Source: Commensalibacter communis (GTDB lineage Bacteria; Pseudomonadota; Alphaproteobacteria; Acetobacterales; Acetobacteraceae). Taken from it: a stretch of DNA of 64,000 bases. A model generated the notes under the pieces. That model was given only the letters and a program-made list of their open reading frames with translations. It did no database searches and was not told the DNA's origin. Positions 9,501 through 20,835 of the stretch are shown one piece after another. Within the stretch, counting starts at the first letter, position 1; each line of letters opens with the position of its first letter. The DNA lies in assembly GCF_947179015.1 (NCBI RefSeq), contig NZ_CAMXCM010000001.1:169387-233386 (forward strand), written 5' to 3'. The translations under genes were made by a program, and so were the position numbers.

Positions 9501-10789
9501 ATGTCCGTGTATTCTCCCGTCGTGGTATTGATAAAGACGAACGTGCGATGGCGATTGAACGTGCTGAAATTGAACGTTTGAGTAAAGACCGTGACGATGA
9601 ATTGGCTATTCAAGAGCGTTCATTCTATAATCGTTTAAGAGAAAACTTATTGGATCAAACTGCTGGTGTTGGTTTCAAAGGGATTCCTTCAGGAACTGTA
9701 TTGACACTTGACGTACTGTCAGAGCATCCTAAAGGGGCTTGGCGCAATATTGTTGTTGCTGACGATACAGTCATGGCCAATATCGAAGCAGTTAAACGAG
9801 ATTTCGATCGTGAAGTTGCTGGTGTTCAAGCACGTTTCAACAATAAAGTTGATAAATTACAACGTGGCGATGAGCTTCCTCCGGGCGTAATGAAAATGGT
9901 TAAAGTTTTCATTGCCGTAAAACGTAAATTACAACCTGGTGATAAAATGGCGGGACGTCATGGTAACAAAGGGGTTGTTTCCCGTGTTGTTCCCGTTGAA
10001 GACATGCCTTTCCTTGAAGATGGAACGTCTGTTGATCTCGTATTGAATCCACTGGGCGTGCCTTCTCGTATGAATGTTGGACAGATTCTTGAAACGCATT
10101 TGGGCTGGGCTTGTGCCAATATTGGTAAGCAAGTTAGTCAAGTGGTCGATGATTATGTTCGTCAAGGTGAGAAGAAGCAGGAGCTTTTGGATCGTCTTAA
10201 AACAATTTATGGTGAAAAAACTTACCAGGAAAAAATTGTTGATCTTGATGATAATGAGTTGGTTGAATTCTGTAACGATATCCGCAAGGGTGTATCGATC
10301 ATGACCCCTGTGTTTGATGGTGCAAGTATTCCTGATATTGAAGGCATGTTGACCCAAGCAGGATTGAATCCATCTGGACAAAGCACGTTAATTGATGGTC
10401 GCACAGGTGAAGTTTTCGAACGTCCAGTGACAGTTGGTTATATTTACATGCTGAAATTGCATCACTTGGTTGATGATAAGATTCACGCACGTTCAATTGG
10501 ACCGTATTCCTTGGTTACACAACAGCCATTGGGTGGTAAAGCTCAATTTGGTGGCCAACGTTTCGGGGAAATGGAAGTTTGGGCGTTGGAAGCTTATGGA
10601 GCTGCATATACATTACAAGAAATGTTGACGGTTAAATCTGATGACGTTTCTGGTAGAACGAAAGTGTATGAAGCGATTGTTAAAGATCAAGATGACTTTG
10701 AAGCAGGTATTCCAGAAAGCTTTAACGTATTGATTAAAGAACTGAAATCGCTCGGTTTGAATGTTGAACTGGAACAAAGTGCTGAATAA
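6587..10789 (+). CDS. rpoB: DNA-directed RNA polymerase beta subunit
   Basis: 1400 residues, one half of the polymerase catalytic cleft. The rifampicin region near residues 548-585 ([19 protein letters not shown] then [13 protein letters not shown]) carries the sensitive-type D, H and S residues. The hybrid-binding region with [12 protein letters not shown] near 1120 and the C-terminal clamp are intact. Start: TTG at 6587 opens the longest frame; the ATG at 6617 ([16 protein letters not shown]) is at least as likely, since recognisable homology begins there. The gene is separated from rplL by 240 bases with an attenuator-like hairpin and from rpoC by 83 bases with another. Confidence 0.99.
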   Translation: MATSDGAQYTMNAVSKSFTGRKRIRKNFGRIPEIAPMPNLIDVQRASYEAFLQRDVKPENRSLMGLEEVFRSIFPINDFAGNGRLEFVNYEFEEPKYDVEECLQRGLTYAAPLRVVLRLIVWDIDEDTGSRSIRDIKEQPVYMGDMPLMTENGTFIVNGTERVIVSQMHRSPGVFFDHDGGKTHSSGKFLFTARIIPYRGSWLDFEFDSKDLIYVRIDRKRKFPVTTLLYALEGENSIALRDAKAIEGGDVDSIPVRGMDDDEILSYFYNTVTFKKIDGGWARSFEPDAFRNMKLLAPLVDADTGEVVADVNVKLTARTVRKIAEKTKSVLVRREELLGRYFAHDLVNENTGEIYAEAGEELTEATLDRFEELGLDEIPTLAVDNVTGPWIRNTLITDKNTSRDDALVDIYRVMRPGEPPTAETAESLLRGLFFDYDRYDLSAVGRVKMNIRLGVPGDDTIRVLRKVDILRTIKIMCELKDGQGSVDDIDNLGNRRVRSVGELMENQYRLGLLRMERAIRERMGSVDIDTVMPHDLINAKPAVAAVREFFGSSQLSQFMDQTNPLSEVTHKRRLSALGPGGLTRERAGFEVRDVHPTHYGRICPIETPEGPNIGLINSLSTYAKVNKYGFIETPYRLVQDGKLQDGWKYLSAMEEDKLIVAQADAKQDAEGNLTDELVSVRKSGDFQLVKPEDVTACDVSPKQLVSVAAALIPFLENDDANRALMGSNMQRQAVPLIRSDAPLVGTGMEAAVARDSGATIVAKRGGIVDQIDGARIVVRATDENGSTQGVDIYRLRKYTRSNQSTCINQRPLVYVGDQIKAGDIIADGPSTELGELALGRNVLVAFMPWNGYNFEDSILISERIARDDVFTSIHIEEFEVMARDTKLGQEEITRDIPNVGEEALRNLDEAGIVYIGAEVNPGDILVGKITPKGESPMTPEEKLLRSIFGEKASDVRDTSLKLPPGTSGTIVDVRVFSRRGIDKDERAMAIERAEIERLSKDRDDELAIQERSFYNRLRENLLDQTAGVGFKGIPSGTVLTLDVLSEHPKGAWRNIVVADDTVMANIEAVKRDFDREVAGVQARFNNKVDKLQRGDELPPGVMKMVKVFIAVKRKLQPGDKMAGRHGNKGVVSRVVPVEDMPFLEDGTSVDLVLNPLGVPSRMNVGQILETHLGWACANIGKQVSQVVDDYVRQGEKKQELLDRLKTIYGEKTYQEKIVDLDDNELVEFCNDIRKGVSIMTPVFDGASIPDIEGMLTQAGLNPSGQSTLIDGRTGEVFERPVTVGYIYMLKLHHLVDDKIHARSIGPYSLVTQQPLGGKAQFGGQRFGEMEVWALEAYGAAYTLQEMLTVKSDDVSGRTKVYEAIVKDQDDFEAGIPESFNVLIKELKSLGLNVELEQSAE

Positions 10790-10822
10790 GCATATTGATT
10801 TGGTTTGTAAGTATTTTAATAA

Positions 10823-10849
10823 AGAGGTGTTATATTTAATAACGCCTCT
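10823..10849 (+). other. rpoB-rpoC intergenic hairpin
   Basis: AGAGGTGTTAT (10823-10833) pairs with ATAACGCCTCT (10839-10849), 11 bp with one G-U and a 5-base loop. It is followed by ATCCCCC rather than T residues, so it is more likely an RNA-stability or processing element than a terminator. Confidence 0.5.
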
Positions 10850-10872
10850 ATCCCCCAAAGGGTTTATGGCGA

Positions 10873-13800
10873 ATGAATGAACTTATGAAAATTCTTGGTC
10901 AATCAGGCCAAGCAATGACGTTTGATCAAATTAAAATTCAATTAGCCTCGTCTGAGCAGATACGGTCATGGTCTTATGGTGAAGTTAAAAAACCAGAGAC
11001 CATTAATTACCGTACATTTAAACCAGAACGAGATGGACTATTCTGTGCCCGCATTTTCGGGCCTATCAAAGATTATGAATGTTTGTGCGGAAAATATAAA
11101 CGGATGAAGTTCCGTGGTATTGTCTGTGAAAAATGTGGTGTTGAGGTTACGCTTGCTAAAGTACGCCGTGAACGTATGGGGCATATTGAACTGGCAAGTC
11201 CTGTTGCACATATTTGGTTCTTGAAATCTTTACCAAGCCGTATCGGCCTTATGGTTGATATGACGTTAAAAGATCTTGAGCGTGTACTTTACTTTGAGAA
11301 TTATGTTGTTTTAGAGTCAGGAACTTCTCCTTTAAAACAATATAGTCTGCTTTCCGAGGAGCAATATCTTGATGCCATGGATGAATATGGGCATGAAGGT
11401 GTAGAAATCAGTATCGGTGCAGAAGCAGTTAAAAAAATCTTGATTAACATTGATTGTGATGTTGATAAGGTTGATCTTCGTGCTGAATTAAAAGAAACAA
11501 CATCAGAAGTTAAACGTAAGAAATTAGTCAAACGTTTAAAATTAGTAGAAGCATTTGCTGAAAGCGGTTGTCGTCCAGAATGGATGATTATGAATGTTGT
11601 CCCTGTGATCCCACCGGAATTAAGACCATTGGTTCCGTTAGATGGTGGTCGCTTTGCTACTTCTGATTTGAATGATTTATATCGTCGCGTAATTAACCGT
11701 AATAACCGTTTGAAACGATTAATGGAGCTTCGTGCACCAGATATCATCGTTCGTAACGAAAAACGAATGTTACAAGAATCTGTGGATGCGTTATTTGATA
11801 ACGGTCGCAGAGGGCGCGCAATTACGGGTGCGAATAAACGTCCATTAAAATCTTTGGCAGACATGCTGAAAGGGAAACAAGGTCGTTTCCGTCAGAACTT
11901 GCTTGGTAAACGTGTTGATTATTCAGGTCGTTCCGTTATTGTTGTGGGTCCTGAACTAAAATTGCATCAATGCGGTTTGCCAAAGAAAATGGCTCTGGAG
12001 CTATTCAAACCATTTATTTATTCGAAACTTGAAAAATATGGACATGCTACAACCATCAAAGCTGCGAAGCGTATGGTTGAAAAAGAACGTCCAGAAGTTT
12101 GGGATATTATTGAAGAAGTTATTCGCGAGCATCCAGTGATGTTGAACCGTGCGCCGACATTGCATCGTTTAGGTATTCAAGCTTTTGAACCTATATTGGT
12201 TGAGGGCAAGGCTATTCAATTGCATCCATTGGTTTGTACAGCATTTAACGCTGACTTTGACGGTGACCAAATGGCTGTGCATGTGCCGTTGAGCCTAGAA
12301 GCTCAATTAGAAGCACGTGTTTTGATGATGTCTACCAATAATATCTTAAGTCCTGCAAGTGGTAAGCCGATTATTGTGCCTTCACAAGATATCGTGTTAG
12401 GACTTTATTATTTAAGTTTGGATATTCCTGAATTTAAATTGACACCAGATCAAGCAGAATATGATGCAGAAGGACGTTTGATCAAAGAAGGTGCTCCAGT
12501 ATTTGCAAATATTGGGGAAATCGAACATGCTTTATCAGCTAAAGCAATTAAGTTGCATGACAAAATTCGTACTCGTTATGAAACTAAAGATGCAGAAGGG
12601 AATCCTATTACTCAACGTGTAATCACAACAGCTGGTCGTATGTTGATCTCTCAGATTCTTCCTAAACATCCAGCGATTGCTTTTGATTTGATTAACCAAC
12701 AATTAACGAAGAAATCTATTTCTGATATTATTGATATGGTTTATCGTCATTGTGGTCAGAAAGAGTGTGTTATTTTCGCTGATCGTATGATGGGGCTTGG
12801 TTTTGCTTACGCTGCGAAAGCAGGGATTTCGTTTGGTAAGGATGATATGATTATTCCTGATGCTAAACAGGAATTGGTTGCAAAAACAACAGAAGAAGTC
12901 AAAGAGTTCGAACAACAATATCAAGATGGTTTGATTACTGCTGGTGAACGTTACAACAAAGTTGTGGATGCTTGGTCACGTTGTACTGACGAAGTTCAGG
13001 CTGCAATGATGAAAGAGATTTCACGTGTAGAACCTGGTCAGCGTATCAACTCTGTGTGGATGATGAGCCATTCAGGGGCTCGTGGGTCACCGGCTCAGAT
13101 GAAACAGCTTGCTGGTATGCGTGGTTTGATGGCAAAACCTTCTGGTGAAATTATCGAACAACCGATTATCGCAAACTTTAAAGAAGGTTTGTCCGTTCTA
13201 GATTACTTCACGTCTACCCATGGTGCGCGTAAAGGTCTTGCTGATACGGCTTTGAAAACTGCGAACTCTGGATATTTGACTCGTCGTTTAGTGGACGTGG
13301 CGCAAGATTGTATTATTATTGATCAAGATTGTGAAACAGAACGCGGTTTGACAGTGCGCGCTGTGATGGATGGCGGTGAAGTGATTTCATCTCTGTCTGA
13401 ACGTATCTTAGGACGTACTTTGGCTGCAGATGTTCTTGATCCAGCATCAGGTAAAACCTTGTATCCGCGTAATACTTTGGTTGAAGAGGCAGAGGCTGAA
13501 ACCATTGAGAAAGCTGGCGTTGAAAGCGTGATGATTCGCTCTGTTTTAACTTGTGACAGTCAAGTTGGCGTGTGTGCGTATTGTTATGGTCGTGATCTTT
13601 CTCGTGGAACGCCAGTAAATATTGGTGAAGCTGTGGGTGTTATTGCAGCTCAATCAATTGGTGAGCCTGGAACTCAGTTGACTATGCGTACGTTCCATAT
13701 TGGTGGGGCTGCTCAAAGAGGGGCAGAACAATCAATGGTGGAAGCATCTCGCGATGGCAGCATTAAAATCTTAAACTTGAATGTGGTTCAAAACAGTCAA

Positions 13801-15120
13801 GGTTTCGATATTGTGATGTCCAGAAACTGCGAAATTGTCTTATTAGATGAAAACAAAGTTGAGCGCGCACGTTATCGTATTCCTTATGGTGCAAGACTGT
13901 TGGTTAAAAATGCGGCTAAGGTCACGCGTAATCAGAAAATGGCAGAGTGGGATCCATACACCCTTCCAATTATTACTGAAAAATCAGGTACAATTGAATA
14001 TCAAGACTTGATTGAAGGTATTACTCTGGTTGAGCGTATGGATGAAGTCACAGGCTTATCTTCTAAAGTTGTGGTGGATTACAAACAAACCAGCAAATCC
14101 CGTGACTTAAGACCAAGACTCCAATTGAAAGATTCAAACGGAGAAGTCATGAAGCTTGCGAATGGGAATGATGCACGTTATTTCTTATCACCAGATTCTT
14201 TGTTATCTGTAGAAAATGGTGTTGATGTAAATGCTGGTGATGTGTTGGCACGTATTCCACGTGAGGGTTCAAAAACTCGTGATATTACAGGGGGCTTGCC
14301 TCGTGTTGCGGAGTTGTTTGAAGCGCGCAGACCAAAAGACCACGCTATTATTGCAGAGAATGATGGTATCGTCGAATTTGGTAAGGATTACAAAGCTAAA
14401 CGCCGTATCGTTGTACGTAATGAAGAAACTGGAGAAGAAACAGAATATCTGATTCCAAAAGGTAAACATATTTCTGTTCAAGAAGGTGACTTTGTTCGTC
14501 GTGGTGATCCATTGGTTGATGGGCCACGTGTTCCCCATGATATTTTGAAAGTTCTGGGTGTTGAAGCTCTTTCAGATTATTTGATTGACGAGATTCAAAG
14601 TGTTTATCGCCTTCAAGGGGTGAAAATTAACGATAAACATATTGAAGTGATTGTTCGTCAGATGCTGCAAAAAGTTGAAATTACCGATCCTGGTGATACA
14701 ACCTATCTGGTTGGCGAAACCATTGATCGCCTTGAATTTGAACAAGAAAATATCAAGCGGATGAATGCGAATGAACGTCCAGCTGTGGCATCACCTGTAC
14801 TACAGGGGATTACTAAAGCTGCATTGCAAACGAAATCATTTATTTCTGCGGCATCCTTCCAAGAAACCACTCGCGTATTAACCGAAGCAGCATCTGCTGG
14901 TAAAGTTGATACATTGATGGGTCTTAAGGAAAACGTTATCGTCGGGCGCTTAGTTCCTGCAGGAACGGGTAGCGTGATGAACCGCTTTAGAGCATTAGCT
15001 TATTCTCGTGATAAACAAAGATTAGCTGATGCTCGGATGCAAATTCAGTCTAAAGATTCTTTAGATGTAAATATTGCACAAGAAAATGAAATGGAAGACG
15101 TGACAGAGGCCGCAAAATAG
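10873..15120 (+). CDS. rpoC: DNA-directed RNA polymerase beta' subunit
   Basis: 1415 residues. The N-terminal zinc site is C70, C72, C85 and C88. The catalytic magnesium motif NADFDGDQ is at 459-466, with D461, D463 and D465. The second zinc site lies around [11 protein letters not shown] near residue 894, and the trigger loop follows. All invariant parts are present. It starts with [10 protein letters not shown] at the first of two closely spaced ATG codons. A perfect 12-bp hairpin lies 31 bases after the stop. Confidence 0.99.
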   Translation: MNELMKILGQSGQAMTFDQIKIQLASSEQIRSWSYGEVKKPETINYRTFKPERDGLFCARIFGPIKDYECLCGKYKRMKFRGIVCEKCGVEVTLAKVRRERMGHIELASPVAHIWFLKSLPSRIGLMVDMTLKDLERVLYFENYVVLESGTSPLKQYSLLSEEQYLDAMDEYGHEGVEISIGAEAVKKILINIDCDVDKVDLRAELKETTSEVKRKKLVKRLKLVEAFAESGCRPEWMIMNVVPVIPPELRPLVPLDGGRFATSDLNDLYRRVINRNNRLKRLMELRAPDIIVRNEKRMLQESVDALFDNGRRGRAITGANKRPLKSLADMLKGKQGRFRQNLLGKRVDYSGRSVIVVGPELKLHQCGLPKKMALELFKPFIYSKLEKYGHATTIKAAKRMVEKERPEVWDIIEEVIREHPVMLNRAPTLHRLGIQAFEPILVEGKAIQLHPLVCTAFNADFDGDQMAVHVPLSLEAQLEARVLMMSTNNILSPASGKPIIVPSQDIVLGLYYLSLDIPEFKLTPDQAEYDAEGRLIKEGAPVFANIGEIEHALSAKAIKLHDKIRTRYETKDAEGNPITQRVITTAGRMLISQILPKHPAIAFDLINQQLTKKSISDIIDMVYRHCGQKECVIFADRMMGLGFAYAAKAGISFGKDDMIIPDAKQELVAKTTEEVKEFEQQYQDGLITAGERYNKVVDAWSRCTDEVQAAMMKEISRVEPGQRINSVWMMSHSGARGSPAQMKQLAGMRGLMAKPSGEIIEQPIIANFKEGLSVLDYFTSTHGARKGLADTALKTANSGYLTRRLVDVAQDCIIIDQDCETERGLTVRAVMDGGEVISSLSERILGRTLAADVLDPASGKTLYPRNTLVEEAEAETIEKAGVESVMIRSVLTCDSQVGVCAYCYGRDLSRGTPVNIGEAVGVIAAQSIGEPGTQLTMRTFHIGGAAQRGAEQSMVEASRDGSIKILNLNVVQNSQGFDIVMSRNCEIVLLDENKVERARYRIPYGARLLVKNAAKVTRNQKMAEWDPYTLPIITEKSGTIEYQDLIEGITLVERMDEVTGLSSKVVVDYKQTSKSRDLRPRLQLKDSNGEVMKLANGNDARYFLSPDSLLSVENGVDVNAGDVLARIPREGSKTRDITGGLPRVAELFEARRPKDHAIIAENDGIVEFGKDYKAKRRIVVRNEETGEETEYLIPKGKHISVQEGDFVRRGDPLVDGPRVPHDILKVLGVEALSDYLIDEIQSVYRLQGVKINDKHIEVIVRQMLQKVEITDPGDTTYLVGETIDRLEFEQENIKRMNANERPAVASPVLQGITKAALQTKSFISAASFQETTRVLTEAASAGKVDTLMGLKENVIVGRLVPAGTGSVMNRFRALAYSRDKQRLADARMQIQSKDSLDVNIAQENEMEDVTEAAK

Positions 15121-15151
15121 GCTATAAGAAAACGATTCTATTAATTTCATA

Positions 15152-15183
15152 TTGATCGGATAGGTCTTGATCTATCCGATCAA
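15152..15183 (+). terminator. rpoC terminator hairpin
   Basis: TTGATCGGATAG (15152-15163) and CTATCCGATCAA (15172-15183) form a perfect 12-bp stem with an 8-base loop, starting 31 bases after rpoC. Only TTT follows, so termination may be incomplete. Confidence 0.6.
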
Positions 15184-15425
15184 TTTAAAATACGGGTTAT
15201 TTTCGTCTTTTGGCGGAAATAAAATGCTTTGTTTCCAACAGGGTCTTTAAGTCTTGCATCTGAAGGTAAATAATTTACCTTGCAAGATTTATGATTTGGT
15301 GGTAAATAAAGCATCATTGTTCGTTGAATTAAATACATTTTTATGGAAACAAAGTTCAAAGAAATCCTTTGCTTTTTTTTATATTGGATGTATTCAGTAA
15401 GAAGTATCTATCGTTTGTTTAGATA
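15184..15425 (+). other. Structured intergenic region with its own terminator (candidate ncRNA or rpsL attenuator)
   Basis: No open frame is credible here. GCTTTGTTTCCA at 15226-15237 pairs with TGGAAACAAAG at 15344-15354 as a long-range closing stem. Inside it TCTTGCA (15252-15258) pairs with TGCAAGA (15281-15287), around a second stem AGGTAAA/TTTACCT. ATGCTTT (15224-15230) can alternatively pair with AAAGCAT (15308-15314). Immediately downstream CAAAG/CTTTG (15357-15371) is followed by C and eight T, a compact intrinsic terminator. A further hairpin GTATCTA/TAGATAC spans 15404-15426. Confidence 0.45.
15357..15380 (+). terminator. Compact intrinsic terminator upstream of rpsL
   Basis: CAAAG (15357-15361), 5-base loop, CTTTG (15367-15371), then C and eight T (15373-15380). 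The stem is short, but the T tract is the best in this spacer. Confidence 0.45.
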
Positions 15426-15433
15426 CAAGAGTG

Positions 15434-15463
15434 TTGTAAATGACCGTTAAGTCAATATATATT
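15434..15463 (+). promoter_or_regulatory. Possible rpsL promoter
   Basis: TTGTAA at 15434-15439 is followed by TATATA at 15456-15461 (16 bp) or TATATT at 15458-15463 (18 bp), about 45 bp before rpsL and downstream of the T8 terminator. Some promoter must restart transcription here; the exact boxes are uncertain. Confidence 0.35.
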
Positions 15464-15504
15464 AAATTGCTTAACCTAGAAATAGTAAGGATCGGGAAAG
15501 GCGA

Positions 15505-15876
15505 ATGCCGACCATTAACCAATTAATCGCTAAAGGCCGCGAACCTGCTGCCAAGCGCAATAAGGTTCCTGCTTTGCAGGGATGTCCGCAAAAACGAGGG
15601 GTATGTACTCGTGTTTATACAACAACACCAAAGAAGCCGAACTCAGCATTGCGTAAAGTTGCAAAGGTACGTCTGACAAATGGTTACGAGGTGGTGAGTT
15701 ATATTCCTGGTGAAGGTCATAACTTGCAAGAACATAGTGTGGTCTTGATACGCGGCGGGCGTGTTAAAGATTTACCAGGTGTACGTTATCATATTTTACG
15801 TGGTGTCCTGGATACACAAGGTATTGCAAAGCGACGTCAACGTCGTTCTTTGTATGGTGCTAAACGTCCAAAATAA
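15505..15876 (+). CDS. rpsL: 30S ribosomal protein S12
   Basis: 123 residues. S12 lines the decoding centre and controls accuracy. K43 (in [12 protein letters not shown]) and K88 (in [13 protein letters not shown]) are the streptomycin-sensitive type; D89 is the position methylthiolated by RimO in other bacteria. First gene of rpsL-rpsG-tuf. AAGGCG just before the ATG can serve as ribosome binding site. Confidence 0.99.
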   Translation: MPTINQLIAKGREPAAKRNKVPALQGCPQKRGVCTRVYTTTPKKPNSALRKVAKVRLTNGYEVVSYIPGEGHNLQEHSVVLIRGGRVKDLPGVRYHILRGVLDTQGIAKRRQRRSLYGAKRPK

Positions 15877-15890
15877 GAGGAATAATAGGC

Positions 15891-16367
15891 ATGAGTCGCC
15901 GACACCGCGCAGTAAAGCGTGAGATACTTCCCGATCCAAAATTTGGTGATGTAGTCATCACGCGTTTCATGAATGCGTTGATGTATGATGGAAAAAAATC
16001 TGTCGCTGAAAAAATCGTTTACGGAGCATTGGAAACATTGCGTGCCCGTGGTGGTGCAGAAGCAGATCCAGTACGTTTGTTTCATGAAGCATTAGATAAC
16101 GTAAAGCCAGCTGTTGAAGTTCGCTCTCGCCGTGTAGGTGGTGCAACTTATCAGGTGCCTGTAGAAGTTCGTGCAGATCGACGTCAGGCGTTGGCTATTC
16201 GTTGGTTGATTGATTCGTCTCGTAAACGTGGTGAAAATACCATGGAAGAAAGACTATCTAACGAATTGTTGGATGCAGTGAATAATCGTGGGTCTGCTGT
16301 TAAAAAGCGTGAAGATACACATCGTATGGCTGAAGCAAACAAAGCATTCAGTCATTATCGCTGGTAA
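15891..16367 (+). CDS. rpsG: 30S ribosomal protein S7
   Basis: 158 residues, normal alphaproteobacterial length. S7 nucleates assembly of the 30S head and contacts E-site tRNA. Conserved blocks: N-terminal [19 protein letters not shown] near residue 82, and the C-terminal [20 protein letters not shown]. It lies 14 bases after rpsL. In most bacteria fusA follows; here tuf starts after only 66 bases containing a short GGTTAA/TTAACC hairpin. Confidence 0.99.
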   Translation: MSRRHRAVKREILPDPKFGDVVITRFMNALMYDGKKSVAEKIVYGALETLRARGGAEADPVRLFHEALDNVKPAVEVRSRRVGGATYQVPVEVRADRRQALAIRWLIDSSRKRGENTMEERLSNELLDAVNNRGSAVKKREDTHRMAEANKAFSHYRW

Positions 16368-16433
16368 GTAAACTGAGTTTAGGTTAACCTTTTAACCGAA
16401 AATCTTGGGCTGTCCAAGTAACGGAGAGAGAGA

Positions 16434-17624
16434 ATGGCAAAGGCTAAATTTGAGCGGAATAAACCGCACTGTAATATTGGTACTATTGGTCACGTTGACC
16501 ATGGTAAAACTTCATTAACAGCTGCTATTACAAAAGTATTAGCAGAAGTTGGTGGTGCAGAATTTACTGCATATGATATGATTGATAAAGCACCTGAAGA
16601 GCGTGCTCGTGGTATTACCATTTCAACAGCACACGTTGAATATCAAACCGACAAACGTCACTATGCTCACGTTGACTGTCCCGGTCACGCTGACTATGTT
16701 AAAAACATGATCACTGGTGCTGCACAGATGGATGGTGCTATTCTTGTTGTGTCTGCAGCAGATGGTCCAATGCCACAAACTCGTGAACATATCTTGTTGG
16801 CACGTCAGGTTGGCGTTCCTGCATTGGTTGTATTCATGAACAAATGTGACCAAGTGGATGATCCAGAGCTTCTTGAATTGGTTGAAATGGAAATCCGTGA
16901 ACTTCTTTCTTCATATGATTTCCCTGGTGATGATATTCCCATCATTAAAGGATCTGCATTAGTAGCTCTTGAAGATGGCGATGCTGAATTAGGCAAAAAC
17001 CGTGTTCTAGATCTTATGAATGCTGTTGATGAATATATTCCTCAACCTGAACGTCCAGTTGATCGTCCATTCTTGATGCCGATCGAAGACGTATTTTCTA
17101 TTTCAGGTCGTGGTACAGTTGTTACCGGCCGTGTAGAGCGTGGTGAAGTGAATGTTGGCGAGGAAGTTGAAATTGTAGGTATTCGTCCTACAACTAAAAC
17201 AACTGTTACTGGTGTTGAAATGTTCCGTAAACTTCTCGATCGTGGGGAAGCTGGGGACAATATTGGTGCACTTCTTCGTGGAACAAAACGTGAAGATGTT
17301 GAACGCGGTCAAGTTCTTTCTAAACCAGGCGCAATCAAACCTCATAGCAAATTTAAAGCTGAGGCTTATATTCTTACAAAAGAAGAAGGTGGACGTCATA
17401 CTCCATTCTTTACAAATTATCGTCCACAATTCTACTTCCGTACAACGGACGTAACAGGTGTTGTGCATTTACCAGAAGGCATTGAAATGGTAATGCCTGG
17501 TGATAATGCTGCGATGGATGTTGAATTGATTGCACCAATTGCTATGGATGAAGGTCTACGCTTCGCTATTCGTGAAGGTGGACGTACTGTTGGAGCTGGT
17601 GTGGTTGCTAAAATCACAGAATAA
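16434..17624 (+). CDS. tuf: Elongation factor Tu
   Basis: 396 residues, full length. EF-Tu carries aminoacyl-tRNA to the ribosomal A site. GTPase motifs: GHVDHGKT at 19-26, DCPGHADY near 81, NKCD near 136, then domains II ([12 protein letters not shown]) and III ([19 protein letters not shown]). Ribosome binding site GGAGAGAG. Placed directly after rpsG, with no fusA between. A G-U-rich hairpin with a TTTT loop follows at 17644-17673. No second tuf is in the window. Confidence 0.99.
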   Translation: MAKAKFERNKPHCNIGTIGHVDHGKTSLTAAITKVLAEVGGAEFTAYDMIDKAPEERARGITISTAHVEYQTDKRHYAHVDCPGHADYVKNMITGAAQMDGAILVVSAADGPMPQTREHILLARQVGVPALVVFMNKCDQVDDPELLELVEMEIRELLSSYDFPGDDIPIIKGSALVALEDGDAELGKNRVLDLMNAVDEYIPQPERPVDRPFLMPIEDVFSISGRGTVVTGRVERGEVNVGEEVEIVGIRPTTKTTVTGVEMFRKLLDRGEAGDNIGALLRGTKREDVERGQVLSKPGAIKPHSKFKAEAYILTKEEGGRHTPFFTNYRPQFYFRTTDVTGVVHLPEGIEMVMPGDNAAMDVELIAPIAMDEGLRFAIREGGRTVGAGVVAKITE

Positions 17625-17643
17625 TTTCTAGCTCTTAAGTTTG

Positions 17644-17673
17644 GATTCTCAGTCAGTTTTCTGGCTGGGAATC
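17644..17673 (+). terminator. Hairpin after tuf
   Basis: GATTCTCAGTCAG and CTGGCTGGGAATC can form a 13-bp stem with two G-U pairs and a TTTT loop, followed by TTGTTG. Likely partial terminator between tuf and rpsJ. Confidence 0.55.
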
Positions 17674-17730
17674 TTGTTGCTATATAGGATCGGCTTTTTA
17701 GATCCGTTATTATGATTAGGCAAATAGAAG

Positions 17731-18039
17731 ATGGAAAGCCAAAATATCCGTATTCGCCTCAAAGCTTACGATTACAGAGTGCTTGACAACAGCACCAAAG
17801 AAATTGTAAATACAGCGAAGCGTACGGGGGCGCAGGTAAGAGGACCAATTCCTTTACCAACGCATATTGAGCGGTTTACAGTTAACCGTTCTCCTCATAT
17901 CGATAAGAAGAGTCGTGAACAGTTCGAAATTAGAACTCATCGACGTTTGTTAGATATTGTTGAGCCTAACCCGCAGACCGTGGATGCTCTCATGAAACTT
18001 GACCTCGCCGCTGGCGTGGATGTCGAGATAAAGCTATAA
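17731..18039 (+). CDS. rpsJ: 30S ribosomal protein S10
   Basis: 102 residues, full length (NusE; also part of antitermination complexes). Conserved [14 protein letters not shown] and [19 protein letters not shown]. First gene of the S10-type cluster that runs to rplO. Confidence 0.99.
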   Translation: MESQNIRIRLKAYDYRVLDNSTKEIVNTAKRTGAQVRGPIPLPTHIERFTVNRSPHIDKKSREQFEIRTHRRLLDIVEPNPQTVDALMKLDLAAGVDVEIKL

Positions 18040-18049
18040 GGTCCAGACG

Positions 18050-18739
18050 ATGCGTACAGGATTGATCGCAAAAAAGTTGGGGATGACCCGACTATTTAAA
18101 GAGGACGGCACACATGTGCCAGTCACTGTTTTGCACTTAGATGAAGTGCAAGTAGTAGATACTCGTACACAAGACCGTGACGGCTATACAGCTGTTCAAT
18201 TAGGTATTGGTAAAGCTAAAGTTAAGAACGTTAGTCAGCCAAACCGTGGTCACTTTGCACGAGCAAAAGTTGAGCCAAAACAGAAGCTTGTTGAATTTAG
18301 AGTTTCTGAAGATGCGTTACTTGAATCAGGATCAGCATTGACCGCTGCACATTTTGTTGCAGGTCAAAAAGTTGACGTAACTGGAACCAGTAAAGGTAAA
18401 GGTTTCGCTGGTGCGATGAAACGTTGGAACTTCCGTGGTTTGGAAGCAACCCATGGTGTTTCAGTGAGTCACCGTTCACATGGTTCTACAGGTAATCGTC
18501 AAGATCCTGGTAAAACTTTTAAAAATAAGAAGATGGCAGGGCATTTGGGTGATGAAAGAGTTACCACTCAAAATTTAGAAGTCGCTGCTGTAGATGTTGA
18601 GAAAAATTTGATCATGATTAAAGGTTCAGTGCCTGGTGCAAAGAATGGCTTTGTCCTCGTACGTGATGCGATCAAGAAAGCCCGTCATGCGGATGCACCA
18701 TTTCCTGCTGCATTAGCAACGGTAGCAGAGAAAGGTTGA
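18050..18739 (+). CDS. rplC: 50S ribosomal protein L3
   Basis: 229 residues. L3 helps initiate 50S assembly and reaches towards the peptidyl transferase centre. The loop [20 protein letters not shown] near residue 142 contains the glutamine that PrmB methylates in other bacteria. [14 protein letters not shown] is the typical start. Starts 10 bases after rpsJ. Confidence 0.99.
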   Translation: MRTGLIAKKLGMTRLFKEDGTHVPVTVLHLDEVQVVDTRTQDRDGYTAVQLGIGKAKVKNVSQPNRGHFARAKVEPKQKLVEFRVSEDALLESGSALTAAHFVAGQKVDVTGTSKGKGFAGAMKRWNFRGLEATHGVSVSHRSHGSTGNRQDPGKTFKNKKMAGHLGDERVTTQNLEVAAVDVEKNLIMIKGSVPGAKNGFVLVRDAIKKARHADAPFPAALATVAEKG

Positions 18740-18744
18740 GGGAA

Positions 18745-19359
18745 ATGGATGTAGAAATCAAAACCCTCGATAATGGAAGTGCTGGTAATATCACGCTTCC
18801 TGCTGAGTTATTCGAAGTTCAACCTCGTGCAGATATCATGGCGAGAGTTGTTCATTGGCAACTTGCAAAACGTCGTGCTGGTACGCACAAAGCTAAAGGG
18901 CGTGGTGAAGTTTCTGGAACTACCAAAAAGCCATTCCGCCAAAAAGGTACTGGTAATGCACGTCAAGGTTCTTTACGTGGCCCACACTTCCGTACTGGTG
19001 GTGTTGTTCATGGTCCAGTGGTTCGTGACCACGGATATAGCCTACCTAAGCAAGTGAGAAGACTTGGATTAATTTCTGCTTTATCACAGAAATTGTCAGA
19101 AGGAAAATTGGTCATTATTGATCAAGCTAATGGTGTTGCTAAAACCGCTGAATTGGCTGCAAAACTAAAAGTGTTAGGTTGGAATTCTGCATTGATTGTG
19201 GATACAGCTGTTGATGAAAATTTTGGTCACGCAGTAAGAAATATCCATTCTGTAGATATTCTTCCTGCGATTGGTGCTAACGTTTATGATATTTTGAATC
19301 ATGATGTTCTAGCTATTACTCGTGCTGCAGTTGATGGGTTGAAGGAGCGCTTAGTATGA
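18745..19359 (+). CDS. rplD: 50S ribosomal protein L4
   Basis: 204 residues from the ATG at 18745 ([14 protein letters not shown]), which fits the family N-terminus; a TTG at 18736 would add three residues and overlap rplC. Body with [22 protein letters not shown], the exit-tunnel loop where macrolide-affecting changes occur in other species. In enterobacteria L4 also controls the S10 operon; no matching leader was recognised here. Overlaps rplW by 4 bases. Confidence 0.98.
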   Translation: MDVEIKTLDNGSAGNITLPAELFEVQPRADIMARVVHWQLAKRRAGTHKAKGRGEVSGTTKKPFRQKGTGNARQGSLRGPHFRTGGVVHGPVVRDHGYSLPKQVRRLGLISALSQKLSEGKLVIIDQANGVAKTAELAAKLKVLGWNSALIVDTAVDENFGHAVRNIHSVDILPAIGANVYDILNHDVLAITRAAVDGLKERLV

Positions 19360-19691
19360 CAAATATTCTAGCTCTTCGTCGCAAAGCAGAAACAATGTCT
19401 CGCGAAGCGATGTTTAATATCATTCGTGCGCCTTTGATTACTGAAAAAGCAACGATGCTATCTGAAAAAAATCAGGTTGCTTTTAAAGTGGCTCCAAATG
19501 CAACAAAAACACAAATCAAAGTAGCAATCGAAACTTTGTTTGGTGTCAAAGTATTGGGTGTCAATACTCTTGTATTAAAGGGTAAAACTAAGAGATTCAA
19601 AGGTCGTTTAGGGCGCCGTTCTGATATTAAAAAAGCGTTTGTTCAGCTTGCCGAAGGTCAATCAATTGATTTGACCACCAAGCTGTCTTAA
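19356..19691 (+). CDS. rplW: 50S ribosomal protein L23
   Basis: 111 residues from an ATG overlapping the rplD stop. L23 sits at the tunnel exit and docks SRP and trigger factor. Core [19 protein letters not shown] and [14 protein letters not shown] are conserved. The 20 or so extra N-terminal residues ([17 protein letters not shown]) may or may not be translated; a start at the internal ATG near 19395 is possible. Confidence 0.97.
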   Translation: MTNILALRRKAETMSREAMFNIIRAPLITEKATMLSEKNQVAFKVAPNATKTQIKVAIETLFGVKVLGVNTLVLKGKTKRFKGRLGRRSDIKKAFVQLAEGQSIDLTTKLS

Positions 19692-19708
19692 GCGCAAGGT
19701 AGGAATTA

Positions 19709-20539
19709 ATGGCATTAAAGCATTTTAATCCAGTTACTCCAAGTCTTCGTGGAACGATTTTAATTGATCGTAAGGAGCTTTGGAAAGGAAAGCCAGTTAA
19801 AACGCTTACTGAAGGTAAGAATAAAACTGGTGGTCGTAACAACAATGGTCGTATTACCTCTCGTTTTATTGGTGGTGGTCATAAACAATCTTATCGTTAC
19901 GTTGATTTCAAACGTCGTAAGTTTGATATGCCTGCAACCGTTGAACGTTTGGAATATGATCCAAACCGCACAGCCTTCATCGCTTTGATTAAGTATGAAG
20001 ACGGTGAGTTGTCTTATATTTTAGCTCCACAACGTTTAAAAGTTGGTGATATTGTTGTTGCTGGTCGACGTGTAGACGTAAAACCAGGAAACGCAATGCC
20101 ATTGGCGGCTATTCCTGTCGGAACAATTGTTCATAATATTGAACTTAAAGAAGGTGCTGGTGGTAAACTGGTTCGTTCTGCTGGTACATATGCGCAATTG
20201 GTTGGTAAAGACGCTGGTTATGCACAAATTAAATTGCAATCGAATGAATTGCGTTTAGTTCGTGGTGAATGTATGGCAACTGTTGGTGCAGTATCAAATC
20301 CAGATAATATGAACCAACATTTTGGTAAAGCTGGTCGTACCCGTTGGAAAGGACGTCGTCCTCATAACCGTGGTGTTGTGATGAACCCTGTTGACCATCC
20401 ACATGGTGGTGGTGAAGGTCGTACTTCAGGTGGTCGTCATCCAGTTACTCCTTGGGGTAAACCAACAAAAGGCTATAAAACTAGAGTCAATAAACGTACG
20501 GATAGCTTGATCATCCGTCGTCGTAAGACAGGTAAATAA
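19709..20539 (+). CDS. rplB: 50S ribosomal protein L2
   Basis: 276 residues. L2 is essential for subunit joining and peptidyl transfer. The catalytic-loop signature [16 protein letters not shown] lies near residue 229, including the conserved histidine, and KPTKGYKTR follows. Starts 17 bases after rplW. Confidence 0.99.
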   Translation: MALKHFNPVTPSLRGTILIDRKELWKGKPVKTLTEGKNKTGGRNNNGRITSRFIGGGHKQSYRYVDFKRRKFDMPATVERLEYDPNRTAFIALIKYEDGELSYILAPQRLKVGDIVVAGRRVDVKPGNAMPLAAIPVGTIVHNIELKEGAGGKLVRSAGTYAQLVGKDAGYAQIKLQSNELRLVRGECMATVGAVSNPDNMNQHFGKAGRTRWKGRRPHNRGVVMNPVDHPHGGGEGRTSGGRHPVTPWGKPTKGYKTRVNKRTDSLIIRRRKTGK

Positions 20540-20554
20540 AGGGGCGAATAAAAG

Positions 20555-20833
20555 ATGGCAAGATCCGTCTGGAAAGGCCCGTTTGTAGACGGGTATTTAT
20601 TAAAAAAAGCTGAGGCAGCTCGTGCTTCTGGTCGTAATGATGTGATTAAAATTTGGTCACGCCGTTCAACCATTTTACCACAATTCGTTGGTTTGGTTTT
20701 CGGTGTTTATAATGGTCACAAATTTCTGCCAGTGCAAGTAAGTGAAAATATGGTAGGTCATAAATTCGGTGAATTTTCTCCTACACGTACTTACAATGGG
20801 CATGCTGCAGATAAGAAAGCAAAGCGGAGCTAG
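20555..20833 (+). CDS. rpsS: 30S ribosomal protein S19
   Basis: 92 residues, normal length; binds 16S rRNA in the 30S head. [15 protein letters not shown] at the start, [15 protein letters not shown] near the end. Preceded by AGGGGCGA. Confidence 0.99.
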   Translation: MARSVWKGPFVDGYLLKKAEAARASGRNDVIKIWSRRSTILPQFVGLVFGVYNGHKFLPVQVSENMVGHKFGEFSPTRTYNGHAADKKAKRS

Positions 20834-20835
20834 TT

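Noticed and set aside
9929..10381. 150-codon antisense frame in rpoB
   Set aside because: Inside an essential conserved part of rpoB; no start context.
11301..11864. 187-codon open frame antisense to rpoC
   Set aside because: Lies wholly inside the conserved clamp-encoding part of rpoC; composition is the mirror of rpoC codons, and no ribosome binding site or homology is apparent.
15625..15770. Possible streptomycin-resistance change in S12
   Set aside because: K43 and K88 are both wild type.
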